Source of the DNA: a virus
DNA: 20,171 nucleotides
Virus record (IMG/VR): IMGVR_UViG_3300033150_001930
Coordinates: 1-20,171 of that record
Strand: one strand, 5' to 3'
A program made the position numbers and the translations under genes. This document shows, one piece after another, positions 1 through 8,475 of the stretch (position 1 is its first letter; each line of letters begins with the position of its first letter). The notes under the pieces were generated by a model, which made no database searches, was not told the DNA's origin, and worked only from the letters and a program-made list of their open reading frames with translations.

Positions 1-896
1 TTCAATATCTTACTGGTGGAACAGTTTTAGCTGCAACTACTGCGGATTGGACTGCGGCCCTTCTAAAATTAGAAGATTATGATTTAAATGATATTATATG
101 TATGTCTGGAAGTGAAACTATTCATTTATTAGTACAAGATCATGTTGACAGAATGAACGCTGTAAAGATAAAAAAATATAGACAAGCTGGATTTGGTTCT
201 GGTAGTGCTATAAATACAAAATCTTTAAGAATTGCAGAAATGAAGTCTTTAAATTCTGCTTATATAGAATATTGTGTAAGTCCTTTTAAGAGATTTGATT
301 ATGTTAACAATGAGGTCCCAACTTCAGATTTTTCTCCGTATTATTTATATCCAATGGTTGCAGGTCTTAGATATGCAAATAATGTCGGAATGGATGTAGT
401 CTTTAAATATTTAAATGTTCTTTCTACTCCTGAGATTAAAAAGAGAGATCAAGAAGATTACGCAGCTGCTGGAGCAACTTTAATTCAAAAAACAACAAAT
501 GTAAATAATATTACTCAATTTGAAATTAAGGTAAATAATACTTCTTATCAAGGAAGTCAAATAACAAGAACTAATCCTTCAGTTGTTTATGAAATAAATG
601 TTCTTACAAAAGATTTAGAAGAACAAATTACTGAACAAGTTAGAAGTTTAGATTCTGTGGCAAACTCTGTAATTATTTCTAAAATACAGAGCTGGATAAC
701 AACTTTCTTATTTCCTGATTATAGAGATAATAAGGGATGGATTACAGATGGTCCTGATGGTCAAAAAGCATTTGATAATGTTTCGTTTGAACAATCAGGT
801 GAACAATTTATAGTAACTGCAACATTAACAATGAGTGTTACACCAAGATTTAGTTTTAATTTCTTGACCTTCATTGTTCCTGGGCAAAATGTATAA
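1..896 (+). CDS. Tail sheath protein, C-terminal part (5' end outside window)
   Basis: The frame is open from base 3 with no start in view, so the gene begins upstream; about 297 C-terminal residues are visible. The sheath is the contractile outer tube of a myovirus tail. The visible part has the family layout: a segment with NTKSLRIAEMKSLNSAYIEY and the PMVAGLRYANNVG stretch, a variable middle, then a C-terminal domain with NPSVVYEINVLTKDLEEQI, an internal ISKIQSWITTF helix and an all-beta ending (VTATLTMSVTPRFSFNFLTF). An internal ATG at 102 could be mistaken for the start, but the reading frame and sheath-like sequence continue before it. The tail tube gene follows after 16 bp with a GGAGG ribosome binding site, the usual sheath-tube order. 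The call rests on recognised sequence pattern and gene order; a homology search was not possible. Confidence 0.85.
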   Translation, partial: QYLTGGTVLAATTADWTAALLKLEDYDLNDIICMSGSETIHLLVQDHVDRMNAVKIKKYRQAGFGSGSAINTKSLRIAEMKSLNSAYIEYCVSPFKRFDYVNNEVPTSDFSPYYLYPMVAGLRYANNVGMDVVFKYLNVLSTPEIKKRDQEDYAAAGATLIQKTTNVNNITQFEIKVNNTSYQGSQITRTNPSVVYEINVLTKDLEEQITEQVRSLDSVANSVIISKIQSWITTFLFPDYRDNKGWITDGPDGQKAFDNVSFEQSGEQFIVTATLTMSVTPRFSFNFLTFIVPGQNV

Positions 897-912
897 ACGG
901 AGGATTTGAAAA

Positions 913-1371
913 ATGGCTTTTAGAGAAGCAGGAGAACCACAAGGACCAGTTGGCTCTGGTATAGATTGTTTTTTAATGCAAGATAACACCATACTTGCAT
1001 ATAGTACAGATTTAAATATCTCCGAAGATTACATGTTGGACGGAATACAGACTCTTGGATATTACGGTTTTAAAGATTTATTGTCTCTAGGTTATGACTG
1101 TAATATGACAATGGGGACATTCTTACTCAGGGGAGCAGATATCGCAGGAAGTGTTAGTCTTCCTGGTTGGCAACCGGACGGAAATAACAATATAAATAGT
1201 GCTGGACTTTATACATTTACTGGTTTAGACGTTCACACCCTAACAGTTTTATTCACGGCTTTAGGATGTAAATATGGTGGTGGAGACTTAACAATTGCAC
1301 AAGGAAGTTTGATGACTCGCCAGACAAGATGGAGAGCACGTCAACTTTTGCCAGGGCTTCAAACTAGTTAA
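913..1371 (+). CDS. Tail tube protein
   Basis: This 152-aa protein is of the size expected for the inner tail tube subunit, which polymerises as hexameric rings around the tape measure and inside the sheath. It starts at ATG 913 after a clear ACGGAGGA site. The sequence is rich in beta-prone and glycine residues. It has GSGIDCFLMQDN near the N-terminus, then LDGIQTLGYYGFKDLLSLGYDCNM, a pattern typical of tube proteins in which a loop carrying GIQTLG is followed by beta strands. The C-terminus ends in basic residues (TRQTRWRARQLLPG). Its position directly after the sheath and before the chaperones matches the standard myovirus order. Identification combines size, order and sequence look; the exact family was not checked. 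Confidence 0.8.
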   Translation: MAFREAGEPQGPVGSGIDCFLMQDNTILAYSTDLNISEDYMLDGIQTLGYYGFKDLLSLGYDCNMTMGTFLLRGADIAGSVSLPGWQPDGNNNINSAGLYTFTGLDVHTLTVLFTALGCKYGGGDLTIAQGSLMTRQTRWRARQLLPGLQTS

Positions 1372-1411
1372 ATTTAGACATAAAATTTTATATAAAAAAG
1401 GTGAAAAGACA

Positions 1412-1768
1412 ATGAATCTATTGAATCTTGAAGACGAAAAGTTAAAACACATTAATGTAAAAGGATATAAGTTTAAGATTAGATATACTACTCCTTTGGA
1501 TAGGGTTCAAATCATCCAGAGGAGAATGAATCTACAGAACGGTCATCCCGTAGAGGCGATGACTGAAGCTGAATATCTTTATTTTGAAAATATTGCAATA
1601 GTTGATATCTGCATAGAAGAAATGCCTGATGACTTTAAAGATAATGAATCCTGTCTCAAATGGGAGGATATAGAACTGATCAACATGGTCGCAGAAGAAA
1701 TAAGAAAACATACAGAAGACATTCAGTCTAAATTAAAAAAAAATAAACCTATTGTTGGAAGCAACTAA
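1412..1768 (+). CDS. Tail assembly chaperone, short (G-like) product
   Basis: This 118-aa protein sits between tube and tape measure, where long-tailed phages encode tail assembly chaperones. These bind the tape measure and recruit tube subunits during assembly and are absent from the finished tail. The sequence is mixed helix and strand (NVKGYKFKIRYTTPLDRVQIIQRR; then a helical acidic second half, MVAEEIRKHTEDIQSKLKK). It starts at ATG 1412 with an AAGGTG site upstream. Its last ten codons overlap the open +1 frame of the next gene, and the overlap begins in a run of nine A (1735-1743). That suggests part of the translation slips into the next frame to make a longer fusion. Role is inferred from position, size and frameshift layout rather than from a recognised motif. 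Confidence 0.72.
   Translation: MNLLNLEDEKLKHINVKGYKFKIRYTTPLDRVQIIQRRMNLQNGHPVEAMTEAEYLYFENIAIVDICIEEMPDDFKDNESCLKWEDIELINMVAEEIRKHTEDIQSKLKKNKPIVGSN
1735..1743 (+). promoter_or_regulatory. Candidate programmed frameshift site (nine A run)
   Basis: The sequence TTAAAAAAAAATAAACC carries nine A at 1735-1743. The upstream gene reads it as TTA AAA AAA AAT; the downstream frame reads AAA AAA ATA from 1737. Moving from the first to the second frame needs a -2 or a +1 shift. After reading AAA at 1739-1741, both a -2 slip (to 1737-1739) and a +1 slip (to 1740-1742) keep full codon pairing. A -2 shift between tail chaperone genes is known for phage Mu; most others use -1. I did not identify a clear stimulatory hairpin just downstream. 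Confidence 0.6.
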
Positions 1769-2213
1769 ATATGAATATTTTATTGATGGATTTTTATTAA
1801 AACATTTTGGGGTGTGGCCCACAACAATGGACAAAAATAATCTTTTTGAGGAGCAAAAAATATTTATAGTTAACTTAATGGGAATAATTCCAGATAAAGA
1901 AAATTGGTCTTTGCAAACTGAATATAGAAAAAAACTTGAAGAAATAAATAAAATTACAAAAATTAAGTTAACACAAACTGATATTGATCTGGTAAAATTA
2001 CAAAATAGAAATATTGAACTTATTAAAAAAGAAAGATTATTTGAAGAAAAAAGAAAGAAGATAAGAGAATTGAAAGAAAAATATCATATATTCGAAGAAA
2101 AAGAAAATAAAGAAAAAGATATTTATAAAGATTTTGTAAAAGATCAAGAACCAAAAAAAGATCAAAATGGAAAATTATGGGATATCCTACAAGGTAAAGG
2201 GATAATTAAATAA
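1737..2213 (+). CDS. Tail assembly chaperone, frameshifted (T-like) extension
   Basis: This frame is open from 1737, just after a TAA at 1734, to the stop at 2211-2213. It lacks a convincing start: TTG at 1752 has no Shine-Dalgarno sequence, and the first ATG (1827) has only a weak one. The simplest reading is that it is made as the C-terminal part of a fusion of about 266-267 aa with the preceding chaperone, by slippage on the nine-A run. The protein begins with a hydrophobic patch (IDGFLLKHFGVWPTTM, then KIFIVNLMGIIP) and continues as a long, highly charged Lys/Glu-rich helical segment, probably coiled coil. In the lambda-type system the T domain binds tube subunits. Separate expression from TTG cannot be excluded. 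No motif beyond layout supports the call. Confidence 0.65.
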   Translation, partial: KKINLLLEATKYEYFIDGFLLKHFGVWPTTMDKNNLFEEQKIFIVNLMGIIPDKENWSLQTEYRKKLEEINKITKIKLTQTDIDLVKLQNRNIELIKKERLFEEKRKKIRELKEKYHIFEEKENKEKDIYKDFVKDQEPKKDQNGKLWDILQGKGIIK

Positions 2214-2214
2214 G

Positions 2215-3846
2215 ATGCCAGATTATAAAATTAAATTTGAATATGAGGGTTTAGGGAAAAAAGCCTCAGCTGGTCGTCAAAATGCTTTACAGGCTCAAAA
2301 AAAATCAATGGGTCTTCCTGAAATAAGTAAACCTTTATCAAAAAAAGGTATTTCAACTCAACAGGGTTTTGGAAAAGAGACTGTTTCTTCTATAAAAGTT
2401 TTAAATAAATCAATTAAAAAATTAATATCATCAAATGAATCTCTTGCTAAAAATATTAAAGGTAGTTCTGCTCTTGGTAGGGGTGGTTCAGGTGGAGGTT
2501 TAGGCGCAGGTGGAGCCGGTATTGGTAGAATCGGTGCATCTATTCCTATATTGGGTGCAGCAATTGCAGCTATTGGATTTTCTGTTCAAAAAATAAATCA
2601 AATTGGAAATGCATACATTGAAAAAGCTAGCCAGCAATTAGGGAATGTTGGGATCGGTGGATTCAGAAGAGGAGAAGGCGTTTATAATGCTGCTCAAATG
2701 GGAGCAGGAATGAAAGCCTATGGGATGGGAGCAGGCCAATTTGCTACTGGAGCAACACCAAATAAAACGGCTCTACAGATGGGTGGAGTATTTGGATTGT
2801 CAGCTGAGGAAACACTTAGAACAGCCGGACAATTTAAAAGAGCAGGAGCAAATTATCAACAAGCCGCATATACTGGAGCAGGTGCAGGAATTCAAACAGA
2901 ACTTCCAATGTTACTCACTGGAATGGCTGATATTTTAACAGAAGCTATTCGTGATGGTGTTAACACTAGTGATATGTCAAAAGATCTTGCAAAAGAAGTA
3001 TCTGCTTTAACAATGCGTACACCTGGAAAAAGCGTAGAGGCTGCTTTAAATATTGTTAGAAGTTTTCAAGGCGTGCAAAAAGGTCTAGCTGGCGGTAAAA
3101 TGGGAACTGCTCAAGGATTATTTGCAGCTAAAGCCAGTCAACAGATGCTAATGGAACGCATAACTGGAAAAGGTGGTAAAGAATATATAAAGTCCTTAGA
3201 AGATCAGGGATTTATTAGTGCTAAACAGGCAAAAGCCATGGGTGGATTAGAAAAAGGAACTGGATTTGAAAAATTCTTAGAGACTTCTCCGAGTGCTGCC
3301 TATTCACTTCTTAGAAAGTTTACAGCTGAGGCAAGTCCTGCAATGCTTCAGAAAAGAACTATTGGAATTATGAAAAGTAAATTTGGAGATACCCCTGAGG
3401 GCAGACAGAGAGCTTATGATTTTGCACTCAGTCAAGGTTTTTCAGAAAATCAGGCTCAATTAGAGACATTAATGCAACCAGGACAAGATATAGGTAAGAA
3501 AACAACTGAAGCAGGAAGAAGGGTTTTAGCTGGAAAATCGAAGCAAGTTGAAAGAAGTGAAGCTGGTATGACTGTTCAAAGACAACGGGTTAGGGAAAAT
3601 TTAATCTTTAAATATGGAAATGAATTTGCAAAATCATCTTTAAAAATGGAAAAAGCAATGATTAGTCTTGCAGAAGGAGTAATGCCAGTAGCCTCTGCTG
3701 CAATTAGTAAATTAGGAGAAGTTACTGCTGAAGCTTCAAAATCAATTAGTACTTCAATTGAAAATTTCGGTAAATTGAATAAAAAAATGTCAAACATGAA
3801 AATTAGTTCTGATCCATTTTCAAATCTTTATGAGTTAGCGAAATAA
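2215..3846 (+). CDS. Tail tape measure protein
   Basis: This 543-aa protein is the likely tape measure, which fills the tail tube, sets its length and is ejected ahead of DNA. It is placed right after the chaperones. A Gly-rich stretch at residues about 88-104 leads into a hydrophobic segment at about 105-123 (IGASIPILGAAIAAIGF) able to cross a membrane, typical of tape measures. The rest is Ala/Gly/Gln-rich, mainly helical, with a helical C-terminus (KAMISLAEGVMPVASAAISKLGEV). By the rule of about 1.5 angstrom per residue it predicts a tail of roughly 80 nm, short for a myovirus. ATG 2215 follows the previous stop by one base; the AAAGGG site lies about 14 bases upstream, so translation may be coupled. 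No lytic transglycosylase or peptidase motif was seen. Confidence 0.75.
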   Translation: MPDYKIKFEYEGLGKKASAGRQNALQAQKKSMGLPEISKPLSKKGISTQQGFGKETVSSIKVLNKSIKKLISSNESLAKNIKGSSALGRGGSGGGLGAGGAGIGRIGASIPILGAAIAAIGFSVQKINQIGNAYIEKASQQLGNVGIGGFRRGEGVYNAAQMGAGMKAYGMGAGQFATGATPNKTALQMGGVFGLSAEETLRTAGQFKRAGANYQQAAYTGAGAGIQTELPMLLTGMADILTEAIRDGVNTSDMSKDLAKEVSALTMRTPGKSVEAALNIVRSFQGVQKGLAGGKMGTAQGLFAAKASQQMLMERITGKGGKEYIKSLEDQGFISAKQAKAMGGLEKGTGFEKFLETSPSAAYSLLRKFTAEASPAMLQKRTIGIMKSKFGDTPEGRQRAYDFALSQGFSENQAQLETLMQPGQDIGKKTTEAGRRVLAGKSKQVERSEAGMTVQRQRVRENLIFKYGNEFAKSSLKMEKAMISLAEGVMPVASAAISKLGEVTAEASKSISTSIENFGKLNKKMSNMKISSDPFSNLYELAK

Positions 3847-3850
3847 ATAA

Positions 3851-5626
3851 ATGGAATTTTTTAAAAATACAATAATAGGACAAGCTGCATCAGGAGATAA
3901 AAAGATTGTCTTCAATGCTGGATATGAAGCTAGCTTAGAATATGCAGAGCCAAAAACAGTTATTACTCCTAAGATACAACTTTTATTTTCTCCTTATGGA
4001 TTACCATTTGTTCCTATAGAGATAATTGGAACAAATATTAACAAAATTCTAACGAATTTTCAGTGGACAAAAGATAGAACAAATCCTGGTGGAATGCTTC
4101 AATTTACAATTGTACCTGATTCAAGAACTATTCAAGACATAGTAGATATTTTAAATAAATTTTCTTTTAATTTTTACTCAAAGATATGGGGAGAACTTGG
4201 TGTTGACTTAGAAGATTTATTTAAGCCAATGACTCTTTGTCAGTTATGGATAGATGGTTATCATGTAATGACTGGCACAGTTCGAGGTTGTTCAAGATCC
4301 TCTAGTGCTGAAAATGAGGATAGACAAATAAGTTATAGCGTAACCATTGAAGAACTTGGAAATATTTATAATATGGGAACGACTAGTTTGGATTATATCT
4401 TACTCGATGGGATGCAGACTCAAATAGCTGATTCCATGAAATTTGCACTAGGTTTATCCTCTAATTTAAAAGGAGTTTCTGTAGCAACTGGATTAAATGC
4501 TATTTTAAATGCTTTTATTGCTACAAATCTTACAGAAGATGTAACTCTTTCAGATGGATTTCCTCTTGCTTTTAGATTGTTTGCAAAACCAAATCCTTTT
4601 GGAGCAATTGCAAATTCTTCAATTGCTTCATATATGACCATGGATTCTTCTCTATATGAACTTAATTCAGCCGGATCTTCTCAATCGGTATGGTCTTTTA
4701 TGCAATCATTTATTCCAAATCCATGGATGGAATTTTTTACAGAAAGTGGTGGAAGAACTATGGTTGTAGATGGATTAGGTGTTCCATCTGTATTGTTACC
4801 AGGAGCAAATTATGTTGTGGCGAGAACTGCACCATATTCAAATCCTATGCTTGGAACTGTTAATCCTGCATATTTTGCTCAGAATTTATTATTTGATTTA
4901 TCTTTTATTCAAATGCTTGTTGGAGGAGATTTTATAATAATTACAGATGATATGATTTCTGAAAAAAATCTAGGATTTGATAGTGTAAACCAATCAACTG
5001 TATTTAGAACTTCATATACTTCAAAAGCAGTTAGCGCAGGAGTTGCAGATTTAAGAGATAAAGGAATTAAATCTGCCGGTCCTTTAAATCCTTTCGCAAG
5101 TGGAGGGATTCCAACTTTTGGAATTAGGGAAATGACACAAACGATTGACTGCACATCTCTAATTGGTCTTGGCTCTACTGCAAGTTATGTAGAAAGAATT
5201 GCTAAAAACTTATTAGGAATTTCTGGAATAATGCCTTCTAAAAATCATTTAAGTAATTTATTATCGACATGGTTTAGAAATCAATCTAGATTTAGAGAAG
5301 GAACAGTAACTTGTAAAAATATTCCTTATGCTCGACCAGGTATGTATTGTTTATATCTTCCCTCAAATTCAGGAAAAAAAGTTGAAAATTTAAGAGATAT
5401 AGGAATTTATTATATAGATTCATTAAGTCACGAATATGGATTAAGCAATGAAGATATGAGTTTTACAACAACTCTTAATCTCATACGAGGGGTACCACTT
5501 CCTACAAGTGTTGCTCAAACCGCTATGTTATTATTTGATTTTGAGGTATTGCCTCCAGAGGCAGGATTAGGAGATGGAGAATATACAGTTTTAAAAAATT
5601 TAAGAAAAGCATCATCGGTATTATAA
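3851..5626 (+). CDS. Baseplate hub protein (gp27/gpD-like)
   Basis: This 591-aa protein is the likely hub, a trimeric ring joining the tail tube to the spike. The N-terminal part is beta-rich (residues about 57-180, including FQWTKDRTNPGGMLQFTIVP and LWIDGYHVMTGTVRG). The C-terminal part, about 488-550, has the family ending: YARPGMYCLYLPSNSG, then YYIDSLSHEYG, then FTTTLNLIRGVPL, resembling the XkdQ / late-control D pattern of a final loop, a His-Tyr segment and a strand ending in Arg-Gly. The middle (about 195-470) is longer than in small relatives and unassigned. The start ATG 3851 has almost no Shine-Dalgarno sequence and lies four bases after the tape measure stop, suggesting coupled translation. 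The stop overlaps the next start by one base. Function follows from order and the C-terminal pattern. Confidence 0.75.
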   Translation: MEFFKNTIIGQAASGDKKIVFNAGYEASLEYAEPKTVITPKIQLLFSPYGLPFVPIEIIGTNINKILTNFQWTKDRTNPGGMLQFTIVPDSRTIQDIVDILNKFSFNFYSKIWGELGVDLEDLFKPMTLCQLWIDGYHVMTGTVRGCSRSSSAENEDRQISYSVTIEELGNIYNMGTTSLDYILLDGMQTQIADSMKFALGLSSNLKGVSVATGLNAILNAFIATNLTEDVTLSDGFPLAFRLFAKPNPFGAIANSSIASYMTMDSSLYELNSAGSSQSVWSFMQSFIPNPWMEFFTESGGRTMVVDGLGVPSVLLPGANYVVARTAPYSNPMLGTVNPAYFAQNLLFDLSFIQMLVGGDFIIITDDMISEKNLGFDSVNQSTVFRTSYTSKAVSAGVADLRDKGIKSAGPLNPFASGGIPTFGIREMTQTIDCTSLIGLGSTASYVERIAKNLLGISGIMPSKNHLSNLLSTWFRNQSRFREGTVTCKNIPYARPGMYCLYLPSNSGKKVENLRDIGIYYIDSLSHEYGLSNEDMSFTTTLNLIRGVPLPTSVAQTAMLLFDFEVLPPEAGLGDGEYTVLKNLRKASSVL

Positions 5627-6360
5627 TGAATAGACAAAGAAAATTGGACTTAAATTTAGGTAAAGATACTCACGCCAGACAATATCAGGCGAATATTTTT
5701 AAGCAACAAAGTACGAGTACTTTCCAAATGTTGGCTGGAGAAGTGCTAATTACAGAACCTGAGCCTCTTTTTAAGCAAAATATGGTCACGGTTGCTCTTG
5801 CTAGAGGTGGGAATATAACAAGTGTTGCTTATCCTGGAGCTTTTGTGGAGCCAGTATCAGGAAATATTCATGGTACTTATGAGGGTCCAATTCCTGGACA
5901 AATGGTAATGGTAGGCTTTGAAAATGGAAATTCAGGAACACCTTTTGTAGTAAATAGATATCCTTATCAAGGAAACGGAAATACCTTAACGGAGCTAGCA
6001 TATACTAATCCACTAACACGGGCTCTTTATGATTCTACAGATGTGATTATGGGTCATTTTTCAGGATCTTATATTTCTTTAAATACAGGAATTTTAAGTG
6101 GACAACTACCAGGAAGTATTACAGTTGGAGCAGTGACTGATCTTAACTTAAATGCTAATACAAATATTGCTTTAAATTCTTTATTTGGATTAGTTTCTAT
6201 AAACTCTGCGACTCAAAATATGAAAACTTTAGTTGATGCCTTCCTTGATATTCTCACGAATTTCGGAACAACTGGATCGCCTACTAATCATGTAACAAAT
6301 GCTGCAACTAAAGCTTTAATTGCAGCTGAAAAAGTAAAATGGGCACTTTTATTACTTTAA
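5626..6360 (+). CDS. Baseplate spike protein with OB-fold (gp5/gpV-like)
   Basis: This 244-aa protein is the probable membrane-piercing central spike. Residues about 38-115 form an OB-fold pattern known from gpV/gp45/gp5 N-terminal domains: MVTVALARGGNIT, YPGAFVEPVSGNIHGTYEGP, PGQMVMVGFENGN, TPFVVNRYPY. Residues about 140-200 have alternating hydrophobic and Asn/Ser/Thr residues (ITVGAVTDLNLNANTNIALNS) as expected for the intertwined beta-helix of a trimeric spike. The end is a helix-prone tail (about 200-244). No lysozyme domain is inserted, unlike T4 gp5, and no His-x-His metal-binding tip motif was seen. ATG 5626 overlaps the hub stop (TAATG), so coupling is likely. Hub and spike normally assemble together. 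Confidence 0.82.
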   Translation: MNRQRKLDLNLGKDTHARQYQANIFKQQSTSTFQMLAGEVLITEPEPLFKQNMVTVALARGGNITSVAYPGAFVEPVSGNIHGTYEGPIPGQMVMVGFENGNSGTPFVVNRYPYQGNGNTLTELAYTNPLTRALYDSTDVIMGHFSGSYISLNTGILSGQLPGSITVGAVTDLNLNANTNIALNSLFGLVSINSATQNMKTLVDAFLDILTNFGTTGSPTNHVTNAATKALIAAEKVKWALLLL

Positions 6361-6369
6361 GGAGAAAAA

Positions 6370-6591
6370 ATGTCATTAAATAAAGCACAATTAATAATAG
6401 ATTTAACAAGTGCTTACAATCAAGCGAAAACAGTTGAGACAACTGAGGCTCAATTTGCAATATCGATAGCAGATGCTATTGATGCATTTGTAAAAACTGG
6501 AACAGTTACAACTCCAATTGGAGTCGCAGTTGCAACTCCAAATACATTTGTTGGAACAACAACAGCTCCTGGGATAGGAGTTATCTCTTAA
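6370..6591 (+). CDS. Small conserved baseplate-region protein
   Basis: This 73-aa protein follows the spike gene by nine bases with a strong AAGGAG site before ATG 6370. The first two thirds is helical (LNKAQLIIDLTSAYNQAKTV and AQFAISIADAIDAFVKTG). The last third is a Thr/Val/Gly/Pro-rich tail (TVTTPIGVAVATPNTFVGTT) ending in a glycine-rich GIGVIS. Similar short proteins, with an acidic helical pair then a TPxG-rich tail, occur near spike and baseplate genes in many contractile phages, but I do not know their function. No PAAR-like pattern of His/Cys residues is present, so a spike tip is not supported. It is the last gene before the candidate promoter at 6603. Confidence 0.7.
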   Translation: MSLNKAQLIIDLTSAYNQAKTVETTEAQFAISIADAIDAFVKTGTVTTPIGVAVATPNTFVGTTTAPGIGVIS

Positions 6592-6602
6592 AATTTTATT
6601 CG

Positions 6603-6631
6603 TTGACAAAAAGAGTTATTTTTTTTATTCT
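6603..6631 (+). promoter_or_regulatory. Candidate sigma70-type promoter within the tail module
   Basis: A perfect -35 box TTGACA (6603-6608) is followed by a 17-bp spacer and TATTCT (6626-6631; 4 of 6 matches to TATAAT). It lies in the only sizeable gap (about 100 bp) of the tail module, between the 73-aa gene and the wedge genes, so it could give separate transcription of 6694-13733. The -10 box is weak and the region is AT-rich, so chance is possible. No terminator hairpin was seen upstream. Confidence 0.45.
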
Positions 6632-6693
6632 ATAAGAGACTAGCCATTTAATAAGGCATTGAAATAACAAAAAAGGAAAAATATTATATTGTT

Positions 6694-8475
6694 ATGAATT
6701 TGCCTCTACTCATACAGCAACTATATGGAGAATTTCAGTTTACTGGTCTATATTCTTTTGAGTTTGTAGATAGAAACAGAAATACCATTACAGAAGTATT
6801 TTTTATGTGTCCACCAAAGGGAAAAACAGTTTCAGAACCTACACGTTCCAGCACTATTCCCACTCTGGGTGGAAATTATAATGTTGATGGTGGAAATGCC
6901 ACGAAAATGATTACTCTTTCAGGTGATTTATATTTTCCCTATATTGGAAGTCCAGATAATCCTATCGCAAGAAATAATAATAATTTAGAAAATACTCTTT
7001 CTGGATTAGAAGAATTTTTAAAATTACGTTGGATGTTAATTCGTTATCGAGATTATACAATAACAACTAATTCAAAAATTAGTATTCCTTCTAGTATAAT
7101 CGGAGTTAGTAAAGAAATAAATGCTCTATATAAAAAAGTTTCAAAACAAGTTAAGGAACAGTCCGGAGCTTTATTAGATGAAATAAAATTAATCTTTCAT
7201 GATTACGATATGGATGATCATTTCTATTGTAGAATTGATAATTTTACAAGTACTCAATCAGATGCAAAATATATCGCTATAGATTATAATATTTCAATTG
7301 AATGTTATGAGCCTGATGATATCCAATCAACATTACAGATGAATCTAAGAAAACAAACAACAAATGAAAGCTTAGATATTTCATCAAAACAATTGGAATT
7401 AATTCAATATGATGAAGCTTATGATGATATTCAGGCTGAAATAGGTTCTAATTCATCCTTTATAGCAGTTGCTTCTACTGTAGAATTAGCAATTGATAAT
7501 ATTATAGAAGAAAATGAAAACATTCAAGCCGGAAAATCTACAGCTTCATCATTTTTACCCATATATAATTCTACTCTTTTAGCAAGTACAGAATCAGCAC
7601 TTGATTTTTTTATTAATACTTTTCTAACAAGTAGTCAAAAGACTGACTATGAAGTCGGTGATATTACAATTGATGATTTTATTGATAAAGACTTATTAGT
7701 TTTTTATAATATATTACAAAAAATAAAATTACAGGCAGAATCTATTCAAGGAATTTTGAATTCAATTCCTAAATTTGAAGATATCCGTTATTCTGTAAAT
7801 GCAGATGATTATACCTTAACGGAAGAACAATTTGACTCAGATGATGCTAGCAAAGTTGAGAATACTGCTAATTTTTATTATTATACTGTATTAGAAGGCG
7901 ATACTTCAAGAATAATAGCTCTAAGAGAATTAAACGATCAAGAAAAATTTGTTAATATTTTAAAAATAAATAATATAACCGAAAATAATTTTATAGATGG
8001 AGAAATTGTTGGAGAACAAATAAAAATACCTATTGATAAAAGTGTTGTTACAAGAGGTGATGATAATTTAGTTTATGAAACAGATCTTGACAATATTGAG
8101 AATTTTATTTTTGGCAAAGATATAAATGTGTCTTTGAATAAAGAGTTAGTCGCCTCTGCAACTGGTGATTTGTTGGCATTAGATGGAATAGAAAATGCTT
8201 ATAAAAATATAGAGAATAGAATAGATAGTAATAAAGGAAGTTTAAATGTTTTTAATCCTAATTATGGTACAATTTCTATAGATGAAAGCAATGCTCCTCT
8301 ATATGTAAAAATTGATAGGTATTTAACTGATATAGTTTCTCAGATTCAATCAGATCCACGGGTTTCAAGTGTACAGCTTGACCTGAAATCATTGCAATGG
8401 GTTAAAGATTCGGTTTCTGTTTCCACAAAAATATTCTTTATAGGAAATGAAAATGCAAGGGAGGTTACAGTCTAA
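6694..8475 (+). CDS. Baseplate wedge fusion: N-terminal tail domain + LysM (gp53-like) + gp25-like domain
   Basis: This 593-aa protein looks like a fusion of parts usually encoded separately. Residues about 15-85 (TGLYSFEFVDRNR, TIPTLGGNYNV, MITLSGDLYFP) resemble the beta-rich N-terminal domain of circularisation-protein-like or Dit-like tail proteins. Residues about 396-447 are a LysM-like module (YYTVLEGDTSRIIALRELN, KILKINNIT, GEQIKIPI), as in T4 gp53 and XkdP. Residues about 473-593 match the gp25/XkdS wedge family: ATGDLLALDGIENAYKNIENRI, NPNYGT, then DPRVSSVQLD, equivalent to the conserved EPR/DPR segment. The middle (about 215-390) is acidic and helical. Wedge proteins connect hub and outer baseplate. 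The start is uncertain: ATG 6694 lies 16 bases from the AAAGGA site, and ATT 6688 would be better spaced. The stop overlaps the next start (TAATG). Confidence 0.78.
   Translation: MNLPLLIQQLYGEFQFTGLYSFEFVDRNRNTITEVFFMCPPKGKTVSEPTRSSTIPTLGGNYNVDGGNATKMITLSGDLYFPYIGSPDNPIARNNNNLENTLSGLEEFLKLRWMLIRYRDYTITTNSKISIPSSIIGVSKEINALYKKVSKQVKEQSGALLDEIKLIFHDYDMDDHFYCRIDNFTSTQSDAKYIAIDYNISIECYEPDDIQSTLQMNLRKQTTNESLDISSKQLELIQYDEAYDDIQAEIGSNSSFIAVASTVELAIDNIIEENENIQAGKSTASSFLPIYNSTLLASTESALDFFINTFLTSSQKTDYEVGDITIDDFIDKDLLVFYNILQKIKLQAESIQGILNSIPKFEDIRYSVNADDYTLTEEQFDSDDASKVENTANFYYYTVLEGDTSRIIALRELNDQEKFVNILKINNITENNFIDGEIVGEQIKIPIDKSVVTRGDDNLVYETDLDNIENFIFGKDINVSLNKELVASATGDLLALDGIENAYKNIENRIDSNKGSLNVFNPNYGTISIDESNAPLYVKIDRYLTDIVSQIQSDPRVSSVQLDLKSLQWVKDSVSVSTKIFFIGNENAREVTV

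Noticed and set aside
1752-1754. TTG as an independent start for the second chaperone frame
   Set aside because: No Shine-Dalgarno sequence precedes it and the frame opens upstream inside the A-run, so frameshift expression is more likely.
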